Under the pieces are notes generated by a model. The model did no database searches. It saw only the letters and a list, made by a program, of their open reading frames with translations, and was not told the origin of the DNA. From WHSW01 sp963821025 (lineage in GTDB: Bacteria; Actinomycetota; Thermoleophilia; Solirubrobacterales; 70-9), in contig CAWGCG010000005.1 of NCBI GenBank assembly GCA_963821025.1, positions 610,065 to 674,064 on the forward strand: 64,000 bases of DNA, given 5' to 3'. This document shows, in pieces, positions 24,932-33,848 of this stretch (position 1 is the first letter of the stretch; the number at the start of each line of letters is the position of its first letter). The position numbers and the translations under genes are program-made.

Positions 24932-25019
24932 CTCAAGGTTCCTACGCGCGCAGCGGGTCGGGCGGTTGCGATTCCCCAACCGCCGACAGCGCTCGGCCCG
25001 CATCGGCGAGTGAGGGTGA

Positions 25020-25337
25020 TCACGCGGCCGCCGGGCACCCGGGGCCAGCGCAAGCGCCGCGAGCACCAGCGCGGCGGCGGCGATGACCAGGGTCTGCTCG
25101 CGAGCCCGGCCGGCGTCGATCGCGCCCGTCCATTGGACCCCGACCTCGGCCTCGGCCCGCCCGGCTGGCGCGCGACGAAGGCCACCGGCTCGCCGCCCTC
25201 ATCGGCGAACGCCATCGCCAGGCGCGTGTCGTCGCCCGCGATCGGGATCGGGGCGAAGCCCGAGGCGAACCGGACCGATTGGCGCAGGTCGAAGGGACGC
25301 TCGGGGACAGCGTGAGGCTCGCGCCGACCGCGCTCAG
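25020..25337 (-). pseudogene. Frameshifted small membrane-protein gene between ligA and the sigma factor
   Basis: This 400-bp gap has no intact gene, but three successive reading frames each show near-total G/C at third positions. Frame a begins with CTG overlapping the ligA stop (CTGA) and reads SAVGASLTLSP. Frame b reads FASGFAPIPIAGDDTRLAMA and on to GGEPVAFVARQ. Frame c reads EVGVQWTGAIDAGRAREQ and then a hydrophobic helix (LVIAAAALVLAALALAPGA). The switches fall near a CCCC and a GGGCGGG run. Joined, they would give a protein of roughly 100 aa with a C-terminal membrane anchor. Either a decayed gene or homopolymer errors in the assembly. Confidence 0.45.
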
Positions 25338-27364
25338 CCCGTCTTCAGCAGCGCCTCGAGTCCCTGCTGGTCGAGGATCTCGGTGCCGACCTCCTCCGCC
25401 TTCGCGAGCTTGGTGCCGGGGCTGTCCCCGGCGACCAGGTAGTCGGTCTTCTTCGAGACCGAGCCGGTGACCTTGCCGCCCGCGGCGCGAATTCGCTCCG
25501 TCGCCTGCTCGCGGCTGATCGTCGCCAGCGTGCCTGTGAGGACGAAGGTCTTGCCGGTCAGCGGGCCGCCCTCGGCGCGGCGCTCGGCGGTCGAGAGCTC
25601 GAAGCGAAGGCCGCGCTCGCGCAGGCGGGCGATCAGCTCGGCGACCGCCTCGTCGGCGAGCTCCTCGCGCAGCGACTCGGCCAGCACCGGCCCGATTCCC
25701 TCGACCTCGGTGATCTGCTCGGGGTCGGCGTCGAGCAGGGCATCGACCGAGCCGAAATGCTCGGCGAGCGCGCCGGCGTTGACGTAACCGATCCCGGGTA
25801 GGCCGAGCGCATAGAGGACCCGGCCGAAGGGGCTCTGCTTGGAGCGCTCGATCTCGGCGATCAGGGCCTGCGCCGAGGTCTCGCCGAAGCCCTCGAGCTC
25901 GGCGATTCGCTCCGCGGTCAGGTCGTAGATCGACGCCGGGTCGGTGATCAGGCCCTGGTCGAGAAATCGCATCGCGTTCTTCTCGCCGAGCCCCTCGATG
26001 TCCATCGCCCCGCGGAAGTGCTTGACCAGCTGGAAGGTCTGGCCCGGACAGCCGCGCCGGTTCGGGCAGATCGTCCAAACGGAGTCCTCGGGCTTGACCG
26101 TCGGCGTGTCGCAGATCGGGCATCTCTTCGGCGGCTTCGGCCGCCGCAGCCGCTTGCCCTTGCGGCGCTGGATCAGCGGCGCGATCACCTGTGGGATCAC
26201 ATCACCGGCGCGGGTGACGATGACCTCGTCGCCCTCGCGCACGTCCTTTTTCGCCAGATCCTCCTCGTTGTGGAGGGTCGCGGTCGAGACCGTCACCCCA
26301 CCGACGTGCACCGGCTCGAGCATCGCGAACGGCAGCAGGCGCCCGGTGCGCCCGACGTTCCAGACGATCCTGTTGAGCGACGTCGTCGCGGTGATCGGGG
26401 GGAACTTCCAGGCGACCGCCCAGCGCGGCTCGCGCCCGGTGACCCCGAGCTCGCGCCAGAGCCAGCGCTGGTCGACCTTGACCACGACGCCGTCGATCTC
26501 GAAGTCCAGCGACTCGCGCCGCTCCTCCCACCACAGGCAGCGGGCGACGACGTCGTCGACCCGATCGTGCTCGCTGATCGCCTCGTTGACCGGGAAGCCC
26601 CGCTCGCGCATCCACTCGAGCTCCTCGGAATGGGTGCCGAACTCGATCCCCTCGTGGCCGCCGATCCCGTAGCTCCACATCGACAGTGGCCGCGAGGCGG
26701 TCACCTCGGGGTCGAGCTGGCGAATCGTCCCCGCGGTCGCGTTGCGGGGATTGGCGAAAGTCGAGAGGCCCTCGGAGGCGCGCTGCTCGTTGAGCTCGAC
26801 GAAACCGCTGCGGGGAAAGTAGATCTCCCCGCGGACCTCGATCCGTGGCGGGGCGTCCTCGATCCGATGCGGGATCGCGCCGATCGTGCGCAGGTTCGCG
26901 GTCACGTCCTCGCCGATCACCCCGTCGCCCCGGGTGGCGCCGCGAACGAACTCGCCCCCTTCATAGAGGAGCGAGATCGCGATCCCGTCGATCTTCGGCT
27001 CGGCGACGAAGCCGACCTCGCCCGGCTCGATGTCGAGCCGCTTCATCCGGTTGAGCAGCCGCTGCTCCCAGGCGCGAAACTCGTCGGCGCCGCGCGCGTT
27101 GCCGAGCGAGAGCATCGGCTCGAGATGGCGGACCTGCTCGAATCGATCCGAGGGCCGGGTGCCGCCGGCTACCCGCTGGGTGGGAGAGTCGGCGGTGAGC
27201 AGCTCGGGGTGGGCGGCCTCGATCCCGCGCAGCTCCTCGAGCAGCGCGTCGTAGGCGTCGTCGCCGATCGTCGGGTCGTCGAGCTCGTAGTAGCGCCGGT
27301 CGTGTCCCGCGATCTCGGTGCGCAGCTCCGCCGCCCGCTTGCCCGCGTCGCTGGACGGGCTCAT
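25334..27364 (-). CDS. ligA: NAD-dependent DNA ligase
   Basis: 676 aa, full length. N-terminal Ia domain (HDRRYYELDDPTIGDDAYDALL), nucleotidyltransferase domain with catalytic Lys124 in AEPKIDGIAISL and the RGDGVIGEDVT motif, OB fold, four-cysteine zinc finger (CPICDTP ... CPNRRGCPG), helix-hairpin-helix repeats, and a C-terminal BRCT domain (LTGKTFVLTGTLATISREQA). It seals nicks during replication and repair. ATG overlaps the surE stop (ATGA), so it is the second gene of a surE-ligA operon. Confidence 0.97.
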   Translation of the reverse strand: MSPSSDAGKRAAELRTEIAGHDRRYYELDDPTIGDDAYDALLEELRGIEAAHPELLTADSPTQRVAGGTRPSDRFEQVRHLEPMLSLGNARGADEFRAWEQRLLNRMKRLDIEPGEVGFVAEPKIDGIAISLLYEGGEFVRGATRGDGVIGEDVTANLRTIGAIPHRIEDAPPRIEVRGEIYFPRSGFVELNEQRASEGLSTFANPRNATAGTIRQLDPEVTASRPLSMWSYGIGGHEGIEFGTHSEELEWMRERGFPVNEAISEHDRVDDVVARCLWWEERRESLDFEIDGVVVKVDQRWLWRELGVTGREPRWAVAWKFPPITATTSLNRIVWNVGRTGRLLPFAMLEPVHVGGVTVSTATLHNEEDLAKKDVREGDEVIVTRAGDVIPQVIAPLIQRRKGKRLRRPKPPKRCPICDTPTVKPEDSVWTICPNRRGCPGQTFQLVKHFRGAMDIEGLGEKNAMRFLDQGLITDPASIYDLTAERIAELEGFGETSAQALIAEIERSKQSPFGRVLYALGLPGIGYVNAGALAEHFGSVDALLDADPEQITEVEGIGPVLAESLREELADEAVAELIARLRERGLRFELSTAERRAEGGPLTGKTFVLTGTLATISREQATERIRAAGGKVTGSVSKKTDYLVAGDSPGTKLAKAEEVGTEILDQQGLEALLKTG

Positions 27365-28179
27365 CCGGGCGCGGGAACGTCCACCGAGGTCGCCAGCGCT
27401 TCCAGATCCCAGTCGGCGAGCCGCTCGAGCTCACCGTGGTCGGTGAGGTCGAAGTGGATCGGGGTGATCGACACCCGGCCGCGGGCAACCGCCGCGAGAT
27501 CGGTTCCCTCCTCGTCCTCGAATGAGGGCTCGAATCCATAGATCTCGTAGCGCTTTCGCCCGTTCGCATCCTCCTCGATCAGCTTCAACTCGTCGTCGTA
27601 GAGGCGCTTGCCGAGCCTGGTCAGCTCGATTCCGCGCACTCCCCCGGCGGGACAGTTGACGTTGACCAGGGTCCCCGCAGGCATCGGCTCGTGGGCGAGC
27701 CGGCGGACGACCTCGCGCGCGATCTGCGCCGAGACGGTGAAGTCGAACTCGCGGGCGAAGCGAAACCCCATCTCGCGGGCCTCGGACTGTTGTGAGACCG
27801 CGAGCGCGGGCAGGCCGAGGACGATGCCCTCGAACGCCGCCGCGACTGTGCCCGAGTAGGTGACGTCGTCGCCGAGGTTGGAGCCGTGGTTGATCCCCGA
27901 GACGATCAGGTCGGGACGATCGCCGAGCAGCCCGAGGTCGGCGAAGCGGACGCAATCAACCGGCGTCCCCTCGGTCGCGTAGCCAACCGTGCCGTCGTCG
28001 AACTCGACCTCCTCGACCCAGATCGGCGAGCGGGTGGTGATGCTTCGCGCCGTCCCGCTGCGGTTGGTGTGCGGGGCGACGACGCGCACGTCGACGTCGT
28101 CGAGCTCTCGTAGCGCGCGGCGCAGGGCATGGATGCCCTCGGCGCCGATCCCGTCGTCATTTGTCAGCAAGACGATCAT
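27361..28179 (-). CDS. surE: 5'/3'-nucleotidase SurE
   Basis: 272 aa metal-dependent nucleotide phosphatase. The signature metal-binding start IVLLTNDDGIGAEGIHALR, APHTNRSGTARSIT and VSGINHGSNLGDDVTYSGTVAAAFEG are all in place, giving the Asp-Asp-Ser-Asn ligand set. Dephosphorylates nucleoside monophosphates in stress or stationary phase. TAGAAT, a good -10 box, lies 16 nt upstream of the ATG. First gene of the surE-ligA pair. Confidence 0.95.
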   Translation of the reverse strand: MIVLLTNDDGIGAEGIHALRRALRELDDVDVRVVAPHTNRSGTARSITTRSPIWVEEVEFDDGTVGYATEGTPVDCVRFADLGLLGDRPDLIVSGINHGSNLGDDVTYSGTVAAAFEGIVLGLPALAVSQQSEAREMGFRFAREFDFTVSAQIAREVVRRLAHEPMPAGTLVNVNCPAGGVRGIELTRLGKRLYDDELKLIEEDANGRKRYEIYGFEPSFEDEEGTDLAAVARGRVSITPIHFDLTDHGELERLADWDLEALATSVDVPAPG

Positions 28180-28270
28180 CTGGCAGGTCGCAGCGATTCT
28201 ACGGACGCCCGGGCGCCACAATCAGGCGATCGAGGACGTCCGGGAAATCCCCACCGCGCCGCCTGTATCC

Positions 28271-29089
28271 GTGGTCGTGCCGACCCGCGACCGCCCCGAG
28301 GCGCTCGGCCGTTGCCTGGCGGCGCTGGCCCTCCAGGACCTTGGTGACCTCGACGTCGTCGTCGTCGATGACGGCTCGCGCGACCGCGCTGCGGTGACTG
28401 CGGCGGTCGCGATCCTGCCCACCGCCAGGGTGATCCGCGCCCCGGGACGGGGCCCGGCGGTCGCCCGCAACGTCGGCGCCAAGGCGGCTCGCGGCGCCGT
28501 CGTCTGCTTCACCGACGACGATTGCGAGCCGCTGCCCGGCTGGGCGGGCGCGCTGGCCGAAGGCGCCAGCGTGGCCGCCGTCGCCGCTGGCCGCACCGTC
28601 GCTCCGAGCGGGGCCTCGGCCGCGATCTGTGCCTCGCAGACGATCACCGAGCACCTGCTGCTGGACTCTCTCGACCCCGCCTCGGGGACGCTCGGCTTCG
28701 CCCCCACGTGCAACCTCGCGGTGACCCGGAAGGCTCTGGCACGACTGCCCTTCAACCCCGACTACCCGACCGCCGCCGCTGAGGACCGCGACTGGTCCGA
28801 GCGCGCCGTCGCCGCCGGGGTGGCTCCCGTCTACGTCCCCGACGCCGTCGTCGTCCACCGCCAGCACCTCGACCTGCGAGCCTTCGCGCGCCAGCAGTTT
28901 CGCTACGGGCAGGGCGCGGCCCGGTTTCGCCGTGCCGACGCCGACCGCCGGCTGGCGCCGCCGCGCTTCTACGCCGCGCTCGCCCGCCGCGGGTTCGCCC
29001 GCGGACGCGCGGTCGGCGCGCTGGTGCTCGCGGCACAGGCGGCGACGCTGGCCGGCGCCGTCAGCGAGCGGGGTCCGGCGAGCACCTGA
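28271..29089 (+). CDS. Family 2 glycosyltransferase
   Basis: GT-A fold glycosyltransferase, about 272 aa from this start. VVVPTRDRPEALGRCLAAL opens the fold, VVVVDDGSRD holds nucleotide-sugar-binding acidic residues, VVCFTDDDCEPLPGW is the DXD-type metal site, and AAAEDRDWSERA the catalytic ED region. The frame is open further left but has no ATG or GTG close by, and the homology begins only one or two residues before GTG 28271, so the start is uncertain. It overlaps the end of the facing AP-superfamily gene by 29 nt. Likely part of a surface-glycan locus. Confidence 0.82.
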   Translation: MVVPTRDRPEALGRCLAALALQDLGDLDVVVVDDGSRDRAAVTAAVAILPTARVIRAPGRGPAVARNVGAKAARGAVVCFTDDDCEPLPGWAGALAEGASVAAVAAGRTVAPSGASAAICASQTITEHLLLDSLDPASGTLGFAPTCNLAVTRKALARLPFNPDYPTAAAEDRDWSERAVAAGVAPVYVPDAVVVHRQHLDLRAFARQQFRYGQGAARFRRADADRRLAPPRFYAALARRGFARGRAVGALVLAAQAATLAGAVSERGPAST

Positions 29090-30578
29090 GCAGCGACTCG
29101 CCGGCGAGGCCCTCGGCGTCCGCACCGGTGACCGCGGCGATCGTCGCAGCGATGTCGGTCAACCGAGGCGGCCGCGGCGGCTCGGCCGCCACCGACCCGC
29201 CCGCGACGACCACTGCCCAGGCGTCGCCCGCGGTGTGGTTTCCCGAGCGGCCGGAGCCGCCGCCACGGCGGCGCACGGTGCCGAAGCGCCTCGATCGCAG
29301 CTCGGTCAGCGTCGTCGCCGGGCGCCCCGACCAGCGCACCACCAGATCGGGAAGACGGTCGGCGAAGCGGCCGCGATGAACCTCGGCGGCCGGGACCACG
29401 GTGTCGACCGCCGGGGCGCCGTCGGAGTCGCGAAAGCTCGCCAGACCGGTGGCGATCTGGTCGAGCAGGCCCTCGGCCTCGGCCGCGCCGACGACGCCGT
29501 CGCGCTCCCGCCCACTCAGGTTGAGGCGCACGTAGCCCTGATTGTCGGCCGGATGAGCGAAGGCACGGGTTCGCTCCCACTCGAGCCCGCGAAGCTCCAG
29601 CCGAGCCGCGAGCTCGAGCGCCGCCCGGTCGGGGATCGCCGCGGCGACCGCGCCGCGAAGACGCGCCGGCAGCGTCGCCCGCAAGCGCCAGATCGCACCG
29701 GCGCCGTTGCGCTCGACCGGGCCGCCGGCGAGGACGGCGGCCAGCATCTCCGGAAGCAGGTCGGCGCGGCTGGTGTTGACGGCCATGCCGACCGGCGAAG
29801 TGCAGATCACGTCGCTGCCGGGCGGCAGCGCCGCGAGCACCCTTCCGAGCGCCTCGTCGACCGCGACATAAACCTGGTCGAGCGCGCCCGAGATACGTCC
29901 GGCCTCGGCCGGGTCGAGGGCACCGGCGTCGAGCTGGGAGAGGTCCCAGAATTGGTGTCCGGCGAGATGGGCGGCGCTGAAGGTGAGCCAGACGAGGTCG
30001 AAGCGCTCGCGCGCGAGCAACCGCTCGGCGAGCGCCGCGATCCGCCCCGGTGCGGCGAGCAGCTTCTCGCGCAGGCGCAGCAGGTCCCGTGCGCCGGGGC
30101 GCCCGAAGATCTCGGTTGCGCCGGGCCCGCGCCCGAGCCGGCGCCCGTAGTCGCGCGCGACCGCCTCCGGTCGCGACCAGCGCGGCAGCACAACCCGATC
30201 GGCGAAGCCCCAGCCGCAGACCAGGACCCCCTCGGCGCGTTCGGGCGGGCGGCTTTCGTATGGATCGATCACCAAGCTGCGCAGCCCCGCCTCGGCGAGG
30301 CGCTCCCAGATCGCCGGAGGGGCCGCGAACGCGGTCGCATGGCGCGCCCGCTGCTCGTCCGCCGACCATTGAAAGGGGTAGAAGATCCCGTGGTCGGCGA
30401 GCTCGACCCCGCTGTAGAGAGTGTGGAAGGCGCCCGCGGCGAAGTCGACCGCCGGCGTCTCGAGCTCCAGCCGGCGACCGCGGCTGCTCAGCCCCGCGAG
30501 GTTGGGCAGGCGGCCCTCGGCTCGCAACCGCTCGAGCACCGCGACGCTGGCGGAGTCGAACTGCAGGACGCAGATCAA
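29061..30578 (-). CDS. Alkaline-phosphatase-superfamily protein (type I phosphodiesterase/nucleotide pyrophosphatase-like)
   Basis: 505 aa. The N-terminal VLQFDSASVAVLERLRAEGRL carries the first metal-binding Asp; AGAFHTLYSGVELADHGI the Thr/Ser nucleophile region; LVWLTFSAAHLAGHQFWDLS the second set of metal ligands. This arrangement is typical of phosphodiesterases and phosphotransferases that act on nucleotides or surface glycans. TTG start overlapping the stop of the oxidoreductase gene (TTGA), so it belongs to the leftward glycan operon. The substrate is unknown. Confidence 0.82.
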   Translation of the reverse strand: MICVLQFDSASVAVLERLRAEGRLPNLAGLSSRGRRLELETPAVDFAAGAFHTLYSGVELADHGIFYPFQWSADEQRARHATAFAAPPAIWERLAEAGLRSLVIDPYESRPPERAEGVLVCGWGFADRVVLPRWSRPEAVARDYGRRLGRGPGATEIFGRPGARDLLRLREKLLAAPGRIAALAERLLARERFDLVWLTFSAAHLAGHQFWDLSQLDAGALDPAEAGRISGALDQVYVAVDEALGRVLAALPPGSDVICTSPVGMAVNTSRADLLPEMLAAVLAGGPVERNGAGAIWRLRATLPARLRGAVAAAIPDRAALELAARLELRGLEWERTRAFAHPADNQGYVRLNLSGRERDGVVGAAEAEGLLDQIATGLASFRDSDGAPAVDTVVPAAEVHRGRFADRLPDLVVRWSGRPATTLTELRSRRFGTVRRRGGGSGRSGNHTAGDAWAVVVAGGSVAAEPPRPPRLTDIAATIAAVTGADAEGLAGESLLRCSPDPAR

Positions 30579-31474
30579 GCTGCCAGCGCCCGCGCGGCGT
30601 CGATCACCGCCATCGTCGCAGCGCCCTCGCCGGCGCTCGCCAGCGGCCCGGGGTCACCGCCGCGGGCGGCGGCGGCAAACGCGTCGAGTTGGCGCGAGAG
30701 CGAGCCGACGAGCGGGTGGGGCCTGCCGGTGAGCCGGCCGACGGTCCCGCGAACGAGCCCGCCCGTGACGCTGGCCGCACGCCGACCGGGCCAGCTGGCG
30801 ACGACGCGCTCGAGATGCGGGCGATCGCTGGCACAGCGGATCAGGGCCGGCCCGCGCGCGGTCTCCAACTCGATTTCGGCGCGCTCGGGCTCTGCTCGTG
30901 CCGAGCGAACCTCGGCCGGCGCGCCGCCGCTTAGGCTGAGGGCGAGGTCGACGAGGTGCGTCCCGAGATCGAGCAGGACGTCGTCGCGGACGCTGTGGGC
31001 GTCCCAGGAAGTGCGCCGGTAACGTAACTCGAGCTCGAGCTCGAGCGGGCCTGACGCCGGGACCGCGGCGGCGAGTTTGGCGCCCTGGTGGAAACGGCGG
31101 TTGAAGCCGACCCAGGGGGCCGGGTCGAGCTCGGCGAGCTCGCGCGCTGCCGCCAGGTCGGGCCCGGGAGGCTTCTCGACCAGGCATGGCAGACCGGCGG
31201 CGGCAGCGTGGCGGGCGGCGTCGGAGTGCTGATCGACCGGGCTGGCCACCACCAGGGCCTCGACCGGCGCGGACTCCAACAGCGAGCGGGCGTCGGGGTG
31301 CCACGACGGCACTGTGCCGTTGGCGACCCGGGCAGCGAGGTCACGGCCGCGCTGCTCGCACGGGTCGGCGAGCGCGATGAGCTCGACCGCACCGGTGGCG
31401 GCGATCGCGGGCACATAGCCGACCGACGCGATCCGCCCGCAGCCGACGAGTCCGATCCGCAGAGCAGGGCTCAT
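30575..31474 (-). CDS. Gfo/Idh/MocA family sugar oxidoreductase
   Basis: 299 aa. Rossmann motif RIGLVGCGRIASVGYVPAI, the ALVVASPVDQHSDAARHA strand-loop and CLVEKPPGPDLAAARELAEL with the catalytic EKP lysine define the family. Such enzymes oxidise or epimerise NDP-sugars with NAD(P). Start and stop overlap both neighbours by 4 nt, so expression is coupled to the glycosyltransferase and the AP-superfamily gene. Probably supplies a modified sugar for the surface glycan. Confidence 0.9.
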   Translation of the reverse strand: MSPALRIGLVGCGRIASVGYVPAIAATGAVELIALADPCEQRGRDLAARVANGTVPSWHPDARSLLESAPVEALVVASPVDQHSDAARHAAAAGLPCLVEKPPGPDLAAARELAELDPAPWVGFNRRFHQGAKLAAAVPASGPLELELELRYRRTSWDAHSVRDDVLLDLGTHLVDLALSLSGGAPAEVRSARAEPERAEIELETARGPALIRCASDRPHLERVVASWPGRRAASVTGGLVRGTVGRLTGRPHPLVGSLSRQLDAFAAAARGGDPGPLASAGEGAATMAVIDAARALAA

Positions 31475-32382
31475 CGACCCCGGTCGCGGAGGTGCAGCGC
31501 CGCTCCGGCGACGGCCGCAAGCACCGAGACGACGTGGTGGACGATGTGAAGCGGCAGTCCGACCAGCGCCAGCGCGACCCCGCCGCGCCGGTAAAGGAGC
31601 CGGTAGAAGTCGGCGTTGAGGGCGACGATCGCGCCCGCGGCTGCGAGCGCCGTCAGCGGCCGGCGGGCGACCGCCGCCGCCGCGGCCCCGAGGCCCGCGA
31701 GCGCGCTCAGCCGGTGCCGCCAGCCCAGGTTGAGGGCGCCCGAGACACTGCCCGCCTCGAGTTGCAGGCGAACCCAGGGGATGCCGCGGTCGAGCAGGTC
31801 GGTCCTCACCATCGTCGCCAGCGACCATCGCTTCAGGTGCGTTCCGCGAATCTCGGGGTCGAGCACGATCTGGGCGCCGGTGGCCGCGAGCCGCATCCCG
31901 AGCTCGATGTCCTCGACCGCCGGCGTGGCGAAGCGATCGGCGTCGAAGCCCCCCGCGCCGACGAAGGCATCGCGGCGGATCACCCCGAGGCCGGCCCAGA
32001 AGGTCGTCGCGGGCCCGGGCGAGCTCGTGTGCACATGATGGTGGAGCAGGTTGCGAAACCGCGAAACGGCGCTCGGGTCGGCGGGGGCGTCGTCGTAGCT
32101 GCCGAAGACGGCGACCAGGGCCGGGTCGGAGGCAAACGCGTCGCGGGCACGCGCGAGCGCGTCGCCGTGGACGACCACATCGGCATCGACGAAGGCGACC
32201 AGGTCGGCCGCGGCCAAGCGCGCGCCGGCGTTGCGAGCCTCGGCGGGCCCTGAGCCCGGCGGCTCGGAGACGACGATCACCTCGTCGGGCGGATCGCTGG
32301 AGTCGCGCAGGGCGGCGAGACAGCGATCGAGCGTCGACGGGCGGTCGGTCGCCGGGACGATCACCGCTAGCGAGTTAGGCAT
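31471..32382 (-). CDS. Family 2 glycosyltransferase with C-terminal membrane segments
   Basis: 303 aa. GT-A core: LAVIVPATDRPSTLDRCLAAL, EVIVVSEPPGSGPAEARNAGA, LVAFVDADVVVHGDAL (DAD metal site) and TPAVEDIELGMRLAATG (ED motif). After residue about 225 come two or three hydrophobic stretches (LSALAGLGAAAAAVA, LTALAAAGAIVAL, LVGLPLHIVHHVVSVLAAVAGAA), anchoring it at the membrane. The ATG lies 6 nt after the stop of the upstream membrane protein. The sequence around the start, GTTAGGTATGCCTAAC on the coding strand, resembles an iron box but is intragenic. Confidence 0.9.
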   Translation of the reverse strand: MPNSLAVIVPATDRPSTLDRCLAALRDSSDPPDEVIVVSEPPGSGPAEARNAGARLAAADLVAFVDADVVVHGDALARARDAFASDPALVAVFGSYDDAPADPSAVSRFRNLLHHHVHTSSPGPATTFWAGLGVIRRDAFVGAGGFDADRFATPAVEDIELGMRLAATGAQIVLDPEIRGTHLKRWSLATMVRTDLLDRGIPWVRLQLEAGSVSGALNLGWRHRLSALAGLGAAAAAVARRPLTALAAAGAIVALNADFYRLLYRRGGVALALVGLPLHIVHHVVSVLAAVAGAALHLRDRGR

Positions 32383-32388
32383 ACCTAA

Positions 32389-33762
32389 CTACGAATTATC
32401 AGCACAGTCGAATCGATAGAGCTCCCAGCCTTCGCCGCGGGCGACCGGCGATCCGGTCGCCGCGAGCGGCGCGCGGACGGCCGTCGGTGCGTCGGCATCG
32501 ACGAACGCGCTCCCCGAGGCCGGCATGCTCTCCAGCCGCAGGCCAACGTCCGAGAGCGCCAGCTCCAGCTTCCAGGCGAGCGCCGTCTGGCTGAGGAAAT
32601 CGGTGGTCGCAACCGGGCCGCAGGCGATGACCCGCTCGCGCCCGACGGAGTCGACGAGCTCGAACAGGCGGTCGATCTCGGCGCTGCGTTCGTCGGCGAC
32701 CCGCAGATCGCCGGGAAGCTCGGACACGCGGATCCCAGCTTGCAGCGCCAGCACCAGCGCCAAGCCCGTGGTCGCCGCGAGCAGCAGCCGACGGCGGGGG
32801 TCGGCTCGGCCGGTGGCGGCGAGTGTGGCGATCAGGCGAACCGCGCCGACGGCGCCGAGCACGCAGCCGAGTGCTGCCGCGGGCGCAGCGAACCTGGGAA
32901 TCCCGGCGTAGCCCACGGCGGCCAGGATCGCGACCAGGCCGATCCAGGCGAGCGCGCCATAACCGAGCACGACCAAAGTGCGCTCGCCGTTTCGCCGAGC
33001 CGTGAACAGCGCGTAGGCCGCCGTGACCCAGAGCCCCGCGAGCACCAGGTTGAGCGAGCGCCCGACCGCCTCGAGCGCTTCGAGCGGCGCCCACCCGGTC
33101 GCCTCCCGGGCGCGTTCGGCGCCGGTGAACGGATTTCCCGATCCGAGCAGGTCGGGGACCAGCCAGAGCGCCGGTAAAGCGATCGCCACCCCGACCACCC
33201 AGCGCCGCAGACCCGGCTGCTCGCGCCACAGCCAGAAGCCGAAGGCGGCCAGAAATGGCCACGCTTCGGGGCGCAGCAGCGCTGCGGCGAACCCGAGCGC
33301 CAGCGCCTGACCCGAGCGCCCCGCGATTCGGCGCTGGACGGCGCCGAGCACGAGTGCCACCAGCAGCGGCTCGGAGAGCCCGCCCGTGAACTGGCGCAGC
33401 CACGGGGTGAATGGGTCGAACAGCAGCACGACTCCGATCGCCGCCAGCGCTCCCGCCAGGATCCGGGCTCGCTTGATCCGAGCGGCCACAAACGGCCCCA
33501 GCACTCGCAGCGCCGGCCTCGGCGCGATCACCAGCCGGGCGGCGAGATCGGCGGCGAGCCCAACCGCGGCGAGCCACCCGGCCCGGGCGACGAACATCCA
33601 CAGGTCCGGCGCGCCGTCGCCCGCAGCGGCGAAGGCCGTGGTCAGGGTCACCGGCAGCGGCTTCCAGGAAGGGCCCGCGGAGGTATCGAGGTCGAGGCCG
33701 GCGATCTCCCGGCCCCAGACCAACCACCCCCAAGAGTCGTAGACGAGTGCGTCATCGAGCAA
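32389..33762 (-). CDS. Polytopic membrane protein, GT-C glycosyltransferase-like
   Basis: 457 aa from the TTG at 33762, with about nine to ten hydrophobic helices and a periplasmic-looking C-terminal tail. The early LDDALVYDSWGWLVWGREI resembles the acidic first loop of GT-C sugar transferases (GT39/GT87 type), which use lipid-linked sugars. The frame is open about 20 codons further upstream and encodes AIAAIVALLAALSLLL, a likely first helix, but no ATG, GTG or TTG is found there, so the true start may be unusual. First gene of the leftward glycan operon; divergent from the iron transporter. Confidence 0.75.
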   Translation of the reverse strand: MLDDALVYDSWGWLVWGREIAGLDLDTSAGPSWKPLPVTLTTAFAAAGDGAPDLWMFVARAGWLAAVGLAADLAARLVIAPRPALRVLGPFVAARIKRARILAGALAAIGVVLLFDPFTPWLRQFTGGLSEPLLVALVLGAVQRRIAGRSGQALALGFAAALLRPEAWPFLAAFGFWLWREQPGLRRWVVGVAIALPALWLVPDLLGSGNPFTGAERAREATGWAPLEALEAVGRSLNLVLAGLWVTAAYALFTARRNGERTLVVLGYGALAWIGLVAILAAVGYAGIPRFAAPAAALGCVLGAVGAVRLIATLAATGRADPRRRLLLAATTGLALVLALQAGIRVSELPGDLRVADERSAEIDRLFELVDSVGRERVIACGPVATTDFLSQTALAWKLELALSDVGLRLESMPASGSAFVDADAPTAVRAPLAATGSPVARGEGWELYRFDCADNS

Positions 33763-33832
33763 CAGCGAGAGCGCCGCGAGTAGCGCGACGATCGCCGCGA
33801 TGGCGAGACCTCGACGAGAGGCGGTCCCTAGG

Positions 33833-33848
33833 ATTAGGCTTCCCTAAT
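33833..33848 (+). promoter_or_regulatory. Iron-box-like operator over the promoter and start codon of the iron ABC transporter
   Basis: ATTAGG-CTTC-CCTAAT is a perfect 6-bp inverted repeat. It matches the TTAGG...CCTAA half-site pattern of DtxR/IdeR-type iron regulators. TAGGCT inside it ends 6 nt before ATG 33847, whose first bases are the last two of the box. A bound repressor would cover -10, start point and start codon. The same design occurs at 42049. Confidence 0.7.

Noticed and set aside
32374..32389. Third iron-box-like palindrome GTTAGG-N4-CCTAAC
   Set aside because: It spans the end of one gene and the start codon and first codons (Pro-Asn) of the next in the same operon, 6 nt apart. 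No promoter geometry fits, so coding explains it well enough.
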